DNA of 64,000 bases from Tsukamurella sp. PLM1 (GTDB lineage Bacteria > Actinomycetota > Actinomycetes > Mycobacteriales > Mycobacteriaceae). The translations under genes were made by a program, and so were the position numbers. Under the pieces are notes generated by a model. That model had not been told where the DNA came from. It worked only from the letters and a program-made list of their open reading frames with translations, and did not search any database. Below, piece after piece: positions 19,690 through 30,270 of the stretch (positions within the stretch are counted from its first letter, which is position 1; every line of letters begins with the position of its first letter). The stretch lies in NCBI RefSeq assembly GCF_023168325.1, contig NZ_AP025688.1, forward strand, positions 682,001 through 746,000, read 5' to 3'.

Positions 19690-20323
19690 GTGGACTTGTC
19701 TGCGATGCGGGAGAAGTACGACGGGGATCCGTCCGATCTGGGCCCGAGGACCTGGCGGCCGGCTGGGTGCCGCTGTGGCGGTCCTGGTTCGACGAGGCCG
19801 TCGCGGCCGGCGCGCCCGAGCCCAACGCGATGGTGCTGGCCACCGTCGACGAGGCGGGCCTCCCGCCACGCGGACGGTGCTGTGCAAGGGGCTCGACGAG
19901 CGGGGCGTGGTGTTCTACACCAACTACGGCTCGGACAAGGCGCGCGCCCTGGAGGCGAACCCGCGTGCGGCCGTGACCTTCCCGTGGATCGCAATCCACC
20001 GGCAGGTGCATGTGCGCGGCGCGGTGACGCGGGTGAGCCCGGCGGAGACGGCGGAGTACTGGGCTCTGCGGCCGCGGGGATCGCAGCTGGGCGCGTGGGC
20101 GTCGGACCAGTCGCGACCCGTGGCGGACCGTCGGGCGATGGCGGACCGGTTCGCCGAGGTCGAGGCCCGGTTCGAGGGCGCCGACGTGCCCGTCCCGCCC
20201 GAGTGGGGCGGCTACCGGATCGCGCCGGAGGTCGTCGAATTCTGGCAGGGCCGCGAGAACCGGGTGCACAACCGCGTGCGGCTCGTGGCCCCGGATTTCG
20301 TGCCGTTCCGCCTGCAGCCCTAG
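19690..20323 (+). CDS. pdxH: Pyridoxamine 5'-phosphate oxidase PdxH, frameshifted twice
   Basis: About 211 residues when repaired. FMN enzyme that oxidises PNP or PMP to pyridoxal phosphate. Visible: [67 protein letters not shown], and the C-terminal [12 protein letters not shown]. Bases are missing at CCC 19743-19745 (restores [13 protein letters not shown]) and near 19863-19867 (restores EAGLPATRTVL). The gene ends overlapping the convergent amidohydrolase by 4 bp. A PLP supplier next to the PLP enzyme SerC makes functional sense. Confidence 0.9.
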
Positions 20324-21741
20324 AGGTTCGAGTGGGTGATGCGGCCGGCCACCATCGTGAGGTCGACGGGCATCGTACGCAGCCGGTGCGGCTCCGGATC
20401 GTCGCCGAGGGCGGCCAGGTCCGCGGGCTCGCCGACGGCGATGCGACTGCGCGCCGACAGGCGTAGCGCGGTCCGGACGTCGACGGCCTCGGCCGGCTGC
20501 CACGGCGGGTCGCCGTCGCGGGCGCGGGTGACGGCGGCGGAGATCGCGAGCCACGGGTCGAGCGGCGTCACCGGGGCGTCGGAGCCGAGGACCACGTCGA
20601 TCCCCGCCGCGACCAGCGACCCGATGCGGAACGCGTCGGTGGCGCGGTCGCCCCAGTACCGCGCGACCAGTTCACGGTCGTCGAGCATGTGCTCCGGCTG
20701 GATGGACGCACCGATCCGCAGCGTGGCCATCCGCGCCAGGTCGGCGTCGGTGAGCAACTGCGCGTGCTCGATGCGGCCGCGGATCCCGGTGCGGGCGAAC
20801 GCGTCCAGGGCGAGCGCGTTGGCGGCGTCGCCGATGGCGTGGATCGCGGGCGTCAGGCCCAGCTCCGCGCCGCGTCGGAGCAGCGACTCCAGGTGTTCCG
20901 GCGGCACCTCGAGGACGCCCCGGTCCGCGGTGCCGGGGTACGGAGCGTGGCAGTAGGCGGTGCGGGTGCCGAGGGAACCGTCGGTGATCACCTTGAGCGG
21001 GCCCACCCGGGCGAGGCCGTTGATCGGGTCGCCGGTACGCGCGCCGCGCTCGGCCGCCGCGTCGAGGTCGTGCGGGTAGACGCCCGCGTCGATCCGGACC
21101 GGCGGCGCCGCGCGGCGCTCCCACGCGCGCACGGCATCGTCGAAATCCAGGTCGACGAGCCCGACGACGCCCCGGCGTCCGAGGTCGGCGAGGGCCTCGC
21201 CGATCCAGGCGTCCGCGCGGTCGGCCACCATCGACTCGACGCGGGTGGCCGCGGCGAAGCTCGCCGCCTCGCGCAGCATCCCGGTCCCGTCGAGGTCGAT
21301 GCCCAGCAGCCGGCCGAGGGCGGCGTTCGACCAGGAGCTGTGCAGGTCCGAGGAGACCACCATGACGGGTACGTCGGGCGCGATGTCGTCCAGGAGCAGG
21401 CGCGACGGTGCGCCGCCCCACAGCCCGTCGCGCATCCCCGCGGCGACCACCGGCAGGCCCGGCTCCGCTTCCGGGAGGGCCGCGCGGACCAGCGCCGCGA
21501 CCTCCTGCGGCCCGGTGGCGGCCCGGACATCGACGCGCCGGGAGGAGACGGCCCACGTGCGCACGTGCACGTGCTCGTCCCAGAGGCCGGGGATCAGTCG
21601 GCGGCCGCCGAGGTCGAGGACATCGGCCGAGGGCACCGTCGAGCCCGCGGGGGAGAGCGCGGCGATGCGACCGGAATCGATGTCGACATCGACGGATCCG
21701 GCCCCGTCGACCCGTGCGTTCGCGAGCCTCACCGGCGCCAC
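20320..21741 (-). CDS. Amidohydrolase family protein (YtcJ/NfdA-like)
   Basis: 473 residues. Metal-dependent hydrolase of the Amidohydro_3 group: [16 protein letters not shown] carries the HxH metal pair, [16 protein letters not shown] the conserved lysine region, [16 protein letters not shown] and GRIEHAQLL the later His residues, and [15 protein letters not shown] the Asp. Relatives deacylate N-formyl or other amides; the substrate is not predictable. It is divergent from the EntS-like exporter at 21807. Confidence 0.88.
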   Translation of the reverse strand: MAPVRLANARVDGAGSVDVDIDSGRIAALSPAGSTVPSADVLDLGGRRLIPGLWDEHVHVRTWAVSSRRVDVRAATGPQEVAALVRAALPEAEPGLPVVAAGMRDGLWGGAPSRLLLDDIAPDVPVMVVSSDLHSSWSNAALGRLLGIDLDGTGMLREAASFAAATRVESMVADRADAWIGEALADLGRRGVVGLVDLDFDDAVRAWERRAAPPVRIDAGVYPHDLDAAAERGARTGDPINGLARVGPLKVITDGSLGTRTAYCHAPYPGTADRGVLEVPPEHLESLLRRGAELGLTPAIHAIGDAANALALDAFARTGIRGRIEHAQLLTDADLARMATLRIGASIQPEHMLDDRELVARYWGDRATDAFRIGSLVAAGIDVVLGSDAPVTPLDPWLAISAAVTRARDGDPPWQPAEAVDVRTALRLSARSRIAVGEPADLAALGDDPEPHRLRTMPVDLTMVAGRITHSNL

Positions 21742-21806
21742 GGTAGCGCGCCGGACGCGCGGCGTTCGGTTGGCGGCGAGTAGTGAGGAAGTCGTAGGAT
21801 CTTTCG

Positions 21807-23033
21807 GTGCCGAGACTCCTGGCCGACACCCGGCCGCTGCAGAATCCCGACTACCGGAGGCTGTGGTGGACGGGCATCGTCACGGTGATCGGGGCGCAGC
21901 TGACCGCGGTCGCGGTCCCCGCGCAGATCTACGCGATCACCGGATCGTCGGCGTACGTGGGCCTGACCGGCGTGTTCGGCCTGGTCCCGCTGGTGATCTT
22001 CGGCCTGTGGGGCGGCGCGATCGCCGACGCGCTCGACCGGCGCCTGGTGATCATCGGCACCACGCTCGGCCTCGCGGGGACGGCGCTGCTGCTGGCGCTG
22101 CTGCCCGACAACGTGTGGCTGATCCTGTGCGCGTTCGCCCTGCAGCAGGCGTTCTTCGGGGTGAACCAGCCGACCCGGTCGGCGATCTACGCCCGCCTCG
22201 TGCCGCCCGAACAGCTGCCGGCCGCGAATTCGCTCAACATGACCGTGATGCAGTTCGGGGCGATTGCCGGGCCGATGCTGGGTGCCCCGCTGATCCCGGT
22301 GATCGGCGTGCATTGGCTGTACACCCTGGACGCGTGCTCGCTGCTGTTCACGCTGTGGGCGGTGTGGAAGCTGCCGTCGATCAAGGCGGAGGACAAGGGA
22401 CAGTCGCTGGGGTTGCGCTCGGTGCTGGACGGATTCGCGTACCTCGCCGGTCACAAGGTGCTGATGATGAGCTTCGTGGTGGACATCATCGCGATGGTCT
22501 TCGGCATGCCCCGGGCGCTGTTCCCGCAGATCGCGCACGAGAACTTCGGAGATCCGCTCGAGGGTGGCTTCGTGTTCGGGGCGCTGTTCGCGGCGATGTC
22601 GGTGGGCGCGGTGCTCGGCGGTGTGCTGTCCGGCTGGACCTCGCACGTGCGCCGGCAGGGGCTCGCGGTGGTCGTGATGATCTGCCTCTGGGGCGCGGCG
22701 ATCGGCGGCTTCGGCGTGGCCGCGCACGTCAGTTGGCTGTGGGCGGCGCTGGTGCTGCTCGCACTGGGCGGCGCCGCCGACATGTTCTCCGCGGCGTTCC
22801 GCACCACGATGCTGCAGGAGGCGGCGACGGACGACATGCGCGGCCGCCTGCAGGGCGTGTTCATCGTGGTCGTCGCCGGCGGCCCGCGCATCGGCGACGC
22901 GGTGCACGGCGCCGCGGCGGCCACCGCCGGCGCCGCGATGGCCGCGGCGGGCGGTGGCGTGCTGGTGATCGTGTTCACCGTGCTGGCGGCCCTCGTCGTG
23001 CCCGCGTTCGTCCGCTACCGGGTGGTGCGCTGA
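21807..23033 (+). CDS. MFS transporter, EntS-like (second copy)
   Basis: 408 residues, 12 helices, start GTG at 21807 preceded by TAGGAT and a six-base gap, so probably leaderless. Marks are DTRPLQNPDYRRLWWTG at the N-terminus, GGAIADALDRRLV in loop 2-3, and QPTRSAIYARLVPPEQLPAA in helices 4-5, typical of the enterobactin exporter-like MFS_3 group. The N-terminal consensus differs clearly from the exporter at 14.2 kb, so it is not a recent duplicate. The substrate is unknown. Confidence 0.87.
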   Translation: MPRLLADTRPLQNPDYRRLWWTGIVTVIGAQLTAVAVPAQIYAITGSSAYVGLTGVFGLVPLVIFGLWGGAIADALDRRLVIIGTTLGLAGTALLLALLPDNVWLILCAFALQQAFFGVNQPTRSAIYARLVPPEQLPAANSLNMTVMQFGAIAGPMLGAPLIPVIGVHWLYTLDACSLLFTLWAVWKLPSIKAEDKGQSLGLRSVLDGFAYLAGHKVLMMSFVVDIIAMVFGMPRALFPQIAHENFGDPLEGGFVFGALFAAMSVGAVLGGVLSGWTSHVRRQGLAVVVMICLWGAAIGGFGVAAHVSWLWAALVLLALGGAADMFSAAFRTTMLQEAATDDMRGRLQGVFIVVVAGGPRIGDAVHGAAAATAGAAMAAAGGGVLVIVFTVLAALVVPAFVRYRVVR

Positions 23034-23048
23034 CCGCAGCCCCTGACT

Positions 23049-23109
23049 GATTGAACGATGTTCTGGAGAGGAAAACCGCAGGTCAGATTCTCCAGAACAT
23101 CGTTCAATC
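23049..23109. terminator. Perfect 21-bp inverted repeat between convergent genes
   Basis: 23049-23069 and 23089-23109 are exact reverse complements (ends GATTGAAC and GTTCAATC) around a 19-nt loop. The right arm contains the stop codon of the SDR gene. It can fold on both strands and so terminate both the MFS and SDR transcripts. No U-tract follows on either side. A related palindrome follows the TetR gene at 24799-24860. Confidence 0.75.
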
Positions 23110-24027
23110 GAGGGAGGGGAAGGCGACGCCCGTGAGCTCCTCCGAGACGGACCACAGGCGGCGCTGCAGGTCCGGGTCGTAGGACTGCGCGCTGGAGGTG
23201 ACCACCTTCGGGGCGCCCCGCCGCTCGCCGAGCCCGTCCGGGCCGTAGTACTGGCCGCCGAGGACGCCCGGGTCGGTGGCGGCACGCAGCTGCGGCAGTG
23301 CGCCGTGCTGCGCGTCGTGCGAGAACAGGGGAGCGGCCACCTGCGCGACCTGCAGGGCCTTCGGCAGGTTCCGCACCAGCTCGGTGTCGGCGATGCCGGG
23401 GTGCGCGGCGACGGCGACGGTGCCGCGCTCGCCCGACGCGCGCGCGGCGAGGCGGCGCTGCAGCTCGTAGTGGAACAGCAGGTTCGCGAGCTTGCTCTGC
23501 CCGTATGCCGCCACTCGCTCGTACGAGCGCTCCCACTGCAGATCGTCGAAGTGGATCGCGGCGCGGATGCGGTGCGCGATGCTCGCGACCGTCACCACCC
23601 GCGATCCGGGCACGTCCAGTAGGAGGTCCAGGATCTGCGCGGTCCACGCGAAGTGGCCGAGGTGGTTGGTGCCGAACTGCAGCTCGAAGCCGTCGGCGGT
23701 GGTCTGCTTCGGCGGGTACATGACGCCGGCGTTGTTCACCAGCAGGTCGATCCGCGGCGTGCTCTCGCGCAGCTCCGCCGCCGCATCCCGCACCGAGGCG
23801 AGCGACCCCAGGTCGAGGCGCTGGACGCGCACCGTCGACCCCGGGGCGGTCGCGGCGATGCGCCGGGCCGCCGCCGCGCCCTTGTCCGTGTCGCGCACCG
23901 CGAGCACGACGTCCGCGCCGCGCCCCGCCAGCACTCGGGCGGTCTCGAACCCGAGGCCCGTGTTGGCGCCGGTGACCACGGCGGTGCGGCCGGTCTGATC
24001 GGGTACGTCGTTCTCGGTCCAGCTCAT
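23104..24027 (-). CDS. Short-chain dehydrogenase/reductase (retinol dehydrogenase-like)
   Basis: 307 residues from ATG at 24027, preceded by GAGGAG at good spacing. Classical SDR fold: TGANTGLGFETAR binds the cofactor, NNAGVMYPP and VASIAH are conserved, and YGQSK holds the catalytic Tyr and Lys. The C-terminal region (DAQHGALPQLRAATDP) is typical of the retinol-dehydrogenase/protochlorophyllide-like group. It is divergent from a TetR gene with operator-like palindromes between them, so it is probably that regulator's target. The substrate is unknown. Confidence 0.88.
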   Translation of the reverse strand: MSWTENDVPDQTGRTAVVTGANTGLGFETARVLAGRGADVVLAVRDTDKGAAAARRIAATAPGSTVRVQRLDLGSLASVRDAAAELRESTPRIDLLVNNAGVMYPPKQTTADGFELQFGTNHLGHFAWTAQILDLLLDVPGSRVVTVASIAHRIRAAIHFDDLQWERSYERVAAYGQSKLANLLFHYELQRRLAARASGERGTVAVAAHPGIADTELVRNLPKALQVAQVAAPLFSHDAQHGALPQLRAATDPGVLGGQYYGPDGLGERRGAPKVVTSSAQSYDPDLQRRLWSVSEELTGVAFPSLD

Positions 24028-24055
24028 GTCCACTCCTCGGGGGAATCGGGTTAAT

Positions 24056-24129
24056 AGACCGTCGGTCTGTTGCAACCCACGTTAAGAGACTGCCGGGTCT
24101 CTTGTCAATAGAACGCCGGTCTGTAAAAT
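24056..24129. promoter_or_regulatory. Three TetR-type operators and the tetR promoter
   Basis: The 108-bp divergent gap holds AGACCGTCGGTCT (24056-24068), AAGAGACTGCCGGGTCTCTT (24084-24103) and the degenerate AGAACGCCGGTCT (24110-24122). The last abuts TAAAAT (24124-24129), which is six bases before the tetR GTG. Occupation would block both the SDR and tetR promoters. Confidence 0.65.
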
Positions 24130-24135
24130 CGATCC

Positions 24136-24804
24136 GTGGGATTCCAGCGGGCACGCAGTGCAGAGCAGCGGCAGCAGCGCCGGGAGGCGATTCTCGCCGC
24201 CGCGGAGGCGATGCTGGGCGAGATGGACGTCGCGGCGGTCACGCTGAGTGAGCTCAGTCGTCGGGTGGGCCTCGCGAAGTCGAACGTGCTGCGCTACTTC
24301 GAGTCCCGCGAGGAGGTCCTGCTGGAGGTGCTGATGCGCGCGGCCGGGGAGTGGATCGTCGAGTTCGAGTCCGAGTGCCGCGCCGACGTCCCGGCGGGAG
24401 GCCCGTCGGCGGCGCGCGTGGACGCGGTCGCCGACGTCTTCGCCCGCGTCGCCGCGGCCCGCCCGGAGCTCCTCGACCTGCTGTCGGCGCAGGCCGGCGT
24501 GCTCGAGCGCAACGTCTCCACCGACGCGATCGTGCGGTTCAAGCGCAGCGCGCTCGTCGCGATCGACGCGATGGCCGCCGTGCTCACCCGGGCGCTCCCG
24601 GAGCTCGGGGACCGGGCGCGCGAGACGTGCTCGCTGCTGCTCACGCTCGCCGGTGCGCTGTACGTGCAGGCGGAGCAGTCCCGCGGCTGCGAGTCCGCGT
24701 ACCTCGTCGACCCGACCCTGGCCGTCTTCCGCGTGGACCTGATCCCCGCGCTGCGCGAATCCGTGGCCGTCGTCCTCGCCGGCGTGCTCGCCCGCGGCGA
24801 TTGA
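24136..24804 (+). CDS. TetR/AcrR family repressor
   Basis: 222 residues from GTG at 24136. DNA-binding domain at residues 12-60: RREAILAAAEAML, VTLSELSRRVGLAKSNVLRYFESREEVL. The C-terminal ligand domain is Ala/Leu-rich and ends in helices typical of TetR_C dimers. Divergent SDR and intervening palindromes point to local autoregulation. The message is probably leaderless (TAAAAT, six bases). The stop codon lies within the left arm of the palindrome at 24799. Confidence 0.9.
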   Translation: MGFQRARSAEQRQQRREAILAAAEAMLGEMDVAAVTLSELSRRVGLAKSNVLRYFESREEVLLEVLMRAAGEWIVEFESECRADVPAGGPSAARVDAVADVFARVAAARPELLDLLSAQAGVLERNVSTDAIVRFKRSALVAIDAMAAVLTRALPELGDRARETCSLLLTLAGALYVQAEQSRGCESAYLVDPTLAVFRVDLIPALRESVAVVLAGVLARGD

Positions 24805-24860
24805 ACACCGTTTCCGTCGAAGAAATCCCAGGTGGGCGTGGACCGAAACAGTGTTCAATC
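24799..24860. repeat. 20-bp inverted repeat with 22-nt loop after tetR
   Basis: 24799-24818 and 24841-24860 pair at 18 of 20 positions and, like the palindrome at 23049-23109, begin GATTGAAC and end GTTCAATC. The loop contains CCCAGGT; the other copy has CGCAGGT in the same place. It may terminate tetR transcription, although no U-tract is present. Confidence 0.65.
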
Positions 24861-24938
24861 GGGTTGCGCGGGGTTGCACGCCCCGCCCGTCGGCCCGACG
24901 GTGCTCCTCCCGGCGGCGCCGCCGGTACTGTGACGCCC

Positions 24939-25843
24939 ATGACGGTGCAACCGGGGTTCACCATCTCCGCCGGCGGTTACACCGCCGAGATCGCGCGCAG
25001 GGGCGCAGGCCTGCGGGGCCTGCGCCGCGGAGCGGTCGCCCTCACCGAGGAGTGGCCGCTCGGGGAGAAGCCGCCACTGTCAGCCGGCCTCGTGCTCGCC
25101 CCCTGGCCCGGGCGCACCGAGGACGGCATCTACTCCTGGGACGGCGAGCTCTACCGCCTCCCGGTCACGCACGAGGACACCGGCACCGCCAACCACGGCC
25201 TGGTGCGCGAGCGGGACTGGGACGACGTGGAGATCGCCGCCGACGCGGTGACGCTCGTCCTCGACGTGGGTCGGCATCCCGGCTGGCCGTTCGACCTGCA
25301 CCTGCGGATCCGGTACTCCGTCGGTGACGACGGCCTGACCTGCCGCTTCGAGGCGCGCAACGCGGGCACCGTCGACCTGCCGTTCGTCGTGGGCTTCCAC
25401 ACCTACCTGCGCGTGGGCGACGCCCCGGTCGACGAGTGCACGCTCGAACTGGGTGCCGAGCAGTGGCAGCCGCTGAACGCGCGCCTGCTGCCCGACGGTC
25501 CACCACGCACCGTCGAGGGCACCGAATACGACTACCGCGCACCGAAGCCCCTGCGCGGCGTGCGCATCGACACGCCGTTCACCGCCGCGGCCGGCACCTA
25601 CACCCTGCAGTCGGCGCAGGGGGAGACGGTGCTGTGGGCGGCACCGTCGCTGCCCTGGGCCCAGGTGTTCATCGCCGACCCGGACGGCGCGAAGGGCTTC
25701 CCCGGCCGCGGGCCCGACGGTGCGCCGGGCCGGGCCCGGCGGTCGAGCCCATGTCCGGCCCGGGCAACGCGCTGCACACCGGAACCGACGTCGCACGCGT
25801 CCCGCCGGGCGGCGTCTACACGTGCGAATGGGGCATCAGGTGA
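24939..25843 (+). CDS. Aldose 1-epimerase family protein, frameshifted near the 3' end
   Basis: About 301 residues when repaired. Galactose-mutarotase fold: LAPWPGRTEDGIYSWDG, the catalytic-His region TANHGLVRERDW, VVGFHTYLRVGD, and the late FIADPDGAKGFPGR. A missing base around 25730-25741 (GC-rich) breaks the frame; after it, AVEPMSGPGNALHTGTD and PPGGVYTCEW complete the family's C-terminus, including the catalytic Glu region. ATG 24939 has TACTGT seven bases upstream. The sugar specificity is unknown. Confidence 0.85.
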
Positions 25844-25930
25844 CGCCCCCGTTTTCGCCACGAACCGCGATACCGCTAGGTTCTAGCCAGGTAGCTTTTA
25901 TCCGCCGACTACAGCGAGGGGATACGAACA

Positions 25931-27223
<1,293 letters not shown>

Positions 27224-27274
27224 ATGCCGCCGATCCGTCGCGACAACCTGCACCGCCTGATCAAAGGAGTCGGA

Positions 27275-27634
27275 ATGACCAAGCCGGAGATCGAGTTCAT
27301 CGAGGGCCCCGCGCCCACCGAGCTCGTCATCAAGGACATCGTCGTGGGCGAGGGCGCCGAGGCGCAGCCCGGCAGCGTCGTCGACGTGCACTACGTGGGC
27401 GTCGAATTCGAGTCCGGCGAGGAGTTCGACTCCTCGTGGAGCCGCGGCGAGTCGATCAACTTCCCGCTGCGCAGCCTCATCGCCGGCTGGCAGGAGGGCA
27501 TCCCCGGCATGAAGGTCGGCGGTCGCCGCCAGCTGATCTGCCCGCCCGCCCTGGCCTACGGTCCCGCCGGCGGCGGCCACCGCCTGTCGGGCAAGACGCT
27601 CGTCTTCGTGATCGATCTGCTCGGCGTCAAGTAG
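27275..27634 (+). CDS. FKBP-type peptidyl-prolyl isomerase
   Basis: 119 residues. ATG at 27275 follows a strong AAAGGAG site. The single FKBP domain shows SVVDVHYVGVEFESGEEFDSS, FPLRSLIAGWQEGIPGMKVG and ALAYGPAGG, with the aromatic and Asp residues of the rapamycin-fold pocket. There is no signal peptide, so it is cytoplasmic. The last 23 bp including the stop codon are duplicated 59 bp downstream (27676-27698), leaving a non-coding copy of the gene's tail. Confidence 0.92.
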   Translation: MTKPEIEFIEGPAPTELVIKDIVVGEGAEAQPGSVVDVHYVGVEFESGEEFDSSWSRGESINFPLRSLIAGWQEGIPGMKVGGRRQLICPPALAYGPAGGGHRLSGKTLVFVIDLLGVK

Positions 27635-27698
27635 CTCGACGTTCGTCGGGCACGGGGCCTCGTCTCCGTCATGAGCTGCTCGGCGTCAAGTAGCTCGA
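27617..27698 (+). repeat. 23-bp direct repeat of the FKBP gene tail
   Basis: The 23 bases at 27617-27639, covering the last codons and stop of the FKBP gene, recur exactly at 27676-27698. Between and after them GCACGGGGCC (27650-27659) pairs with GGCCCCGTGC (27708-27717), a terminator-like hairpin that the duplication partly encloses. A short tandem duplication or slippage is the simplest origin. Confidence 0.7.
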
Positions 27699-27760
27699 AG
27701 CGCTCAGGGCCCCGTGCCGTCGCCCGACGGTGCGGGGCCCTCGCGTTGCCCGGGTCGGGC

Positions 27761-28567
27761 TCAGGACTCGGTCGAGGCGGCGCGGCGCGCAAGGGCGACG
27801 GTGGCCGCGCGCAGTTCGGCCGGGTCGTCCAGCCGGGTGCCGTACCCGACGCGCGTGACGGCCCAGCCGCGCGGCGTGCTCACCCGGATGTCGAGGCCGT
27901 ACCGGTCGGCGCCCTCGCAGCGCGCCTCGGTCGCGTCGGGGTAGCCGCCGAGGCGCTGCGCCATCGCGAGCAGCGCGGCCGCGTGATCGTCGTTGAGGTG
28001 GCGCACCGCGCGCTCGGCCCGGTACTCGACGGGGTCCGGCTCCGCGGTGGCGTACGCCGCTGCGTCGGCCGAGTCCATCCGGCCGTATCCGCCGACCCAG
28101 CGCACCCGCTGGACCTGCAGGATCCACACCGTGAAGTCGCTGTAGTCGATGTAGTACCGCGCCGCGGGCACCGCGGCGAGGTGCGCCTCGCGTGCGGCGG
28201 CGGCCTCGTCCGGCCCGGGGAGGCGGACGGTGCCGGCCAGCGTGATCCGGGTGTTCGCGAGCGGGTCCGCGCTCGCGCCGGGCGCCACGACCGAGACGCT
28301 CGCCCGCGGATCGCGGCGCAGATTGCGGCCGTGCTCGGCCATCGTCGAGACGCACAGGACCGGGTCGCCGCCCAGCAGGCCGTAGGTGACCAGCGAGGCC
28401 CACGGCGCACCGTCGGAGGAGAGGGTCGCGAGCGTCGCGGTGTTCGTGGCGCCGGCGACGGTGCGGGCCTCCTCCGCGGCGGACGGCCGCGCCGGATCGT
28501 CGATCTCCGTCAGGGGCGGGGCCAGGCTGGGGGCGTCGCCGGGGTCGCCGTGATCGCGCGTCGTCAT
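27761..28567 (-). CDS. HugZ-like protein (PPOX-type FMN/heme domain plus DUF2470)
   Basis: 268 residues. The N-terminal half is a split-barrel domain: TATLATLSSDGAPWASLVTYG and FTVWILQVQRVRWVGGYGRM. The C-terminal half is DUF2470: RAVRHLNDDHAAALLAMAQ, carrying the conserved His, and YGLDIRV. Together this is the HugZ-family heme-utilisation architecture, so heme binding or degradation is possible. TACGCT lies six bases before ATG 28567. No heme-uptake genes are adjacent; MntH is 2 kb away. Confidence 0.83.
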   Translation of the reverse strand: MTTRDHGDPGDAPSLAPPLTEIDDPARPSAAEEARTVAGATNTATLATLSSDGAPWASLVTYGLLGGDPVLCVSTMAEHGRNLRRDPRASVSVVAPGASADPLANTRITLAGTVRLPGPDEAAAAREAHLAAVPAARYYIDYSDFTVWILQVQRVRWVGGYGRMDSADAAAYATAEPDPVEYRAERAVRHLNDDHAAALLAMAQRLGGYPDATEARCEGADRYGLDIRVSTPRGWAVTRVGYGTRLDDPAELRAATVALARRAASTES

Positions 28568-28638
28568 GGGAGCAGCGTAGGGCAGATCCGTTCGTTCAAG
28601 GGATACCGCTGGGGGCCTTCACCTGCCAGAGTGGTGGG

Positions 28639-30265
28639 ATGACGGCGAAGAAGATCGGCCTGACCACCAGTGTGCTGCTCGCGGCGGGCATGGTGGCCGC
28701 CTGCGGGGGATCGAACGGCGAGCCGCAGGACTCGCCCGTGAACTTCGTCCCGGTGACGGGGGACAACTTCACCGCGAACCCGGGGGCGTTCCAGACCGAC
28801 GGCATCGCCGTGCCGCCCAAGGAGGTCATGATGGTCGGCGACCCGGTGGCCGCGCAGGCCGTCGTGAACGCCGGCCTCCCCCAGGGGACCATCACCTCCA
28901 CGTCGCAGAACACCACCGTCTACTACCCGCCGGTGCCCGACGACATCCCGGGCGTGCGGGTCGCGCCGCAGCCCGCGGTGCCCGAGCCCATGTCCCGGCC
29001 GGCGAACTACCGTCCGTGGCAGTACACGCCGCAGCAGATCGACACGTTCCGCACCATCTGCGAGACCGGCCGGTGGGGCTCGTGGATCGCCGGCGTCGAG
29101 CGCCAGACCCAGACCTGCTGGTCGCTGTACGGGCGGCAGTTGGGCGTGCGGCCCTGGACGCCCGGGCAGCCGCGCCCCTGGGACCGTCCGGGCTACCCGA
29201 AGCCGTGGTTCGACCCCGGGTTCCGCTCCGACGTGCCCGTGATGTGGGTCTACCCGCGCAATTGGACCCGGCCGAGGCCGCAGCCGATCATCTCCGTGTC
29301 GATCACCATCAACCTCGGCACCAACCCGTTCCGGCGGGTGAACCCGCGCCACACCGAGCCGTTCTATCCGGTGTGGGCGGTGACGCCGGGTCGCGTGGTG
29401 GACGTGCGGAACCAGGGCCGGATCGTCGCGCCGGTCTACACGGTGAGCACCACGACCACGACCACCACGACGACCACCGTGACGGCGCCGGTCGCTCCGG
29501 GGTCGTGCTGGCGCCGATGCCCACCTCGGCGAAGGTCGAGCCGATCGTCGCGCTGCCCGGCGCCGCGGTGGCCGGCAACGTCAACACCGACGTGAAGGTG
29601 ACCGCACCGGTCCCGGCCGCGCTGCAGGGCGCGCAGATCCAGGCCGGCTCCGTCGCGAAGCTCGACGAGGCGGTCGGGACCAGCGTGTCCGCGACCGTCG
29701 CCTCGACCGCGCAGGCGGTCACGACGGAGGCGAAGGCCGCGACCTCCGCGCAGACCACGACGGAGACCGCGCAGGCGACGGGGGCGCAGACGTCGGGGAC
29801 GCAGACGTCCGCGGCGCCGGGGACTGCGGGCGGCGGCACGGCGCCCGCGGCGACGTCGACGGGCGCGTCGGTCCCGACCGGCGCGCGGGTCGCGCCGCCG
29901 AGCGGCGCCGGCGAGGCACCGTCGACCACGGCGGCCGCGCCGACCACGACGGTCCCGACCACCGTCGCCCCACCGGTGCTGACGACCACTGTCGCGCCCC
30001 CGCCGGTGCAGACGACGGTGCCGACGACGACCGTTGCCCCGCCGCCCGTGCGGACGACGACCGTTGCCCCGCCGCCCGTGCGGACGACGACCGTTGCCCC
30101 GCCGCCCGTGCAGACGACGACCGTTACCCCGCCGCCCGTGCGGACGACGGTGCCGGTCTCGACGACCACCGTCGCGCCCCCGCCGGTGCGGACGACGGTG
30201 CCCAAGCCCACGGTGGCGAAGCCGATCGTCACGACCACGACGCCACCGGCCGCCGCGGGGAGTGA
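28639..30265 (+). CDS. Thr/Pro-rich surface lipoprotein, frameshifted
   Basis: About 540 residues when repaired. The signal peptide ends in the lipobox VAACGG (Cys-22), so it is lipid-anchored outside the cell. A globular part with conserved Trp/Pro (NYRPWQYTPQQIDTF, YPKPWFDPGF) is followed by poly-Thr and a low-complexity tail of APPPVRTTTV repeats. One G is missing in GGGG at 29498-29501. The downstream frame runs into the intergenic repeat; adding one G at 30257-30260 would end the protein at TGA 30263, which I take as the real stop. Function unknown. Confidence 0.65.
30006..30200 (+). repeat. 30-bp coding tandem repeat in the lipoprotein gene
   Basis: Copies of a 30-bp unit (CGGACGACGACCGTTGCCCC plus ten bases) encode RTTTVAPPPV, near-identical for the three central copies and degenerate at the edges. 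Such arrays vary in copy number between strains and commonly form extended wall-spanning stalks. Confidence 0.8.
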
Positions 30266-30270
30266 CGGGC

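Noticed and set aside
24939..25886. Longer open frame extending the aldose epimerase to 25886
   Set aside because: The last ~50 residues are out of frame with the family; the other frame holds the conserved C-terminus and stops at 25843.
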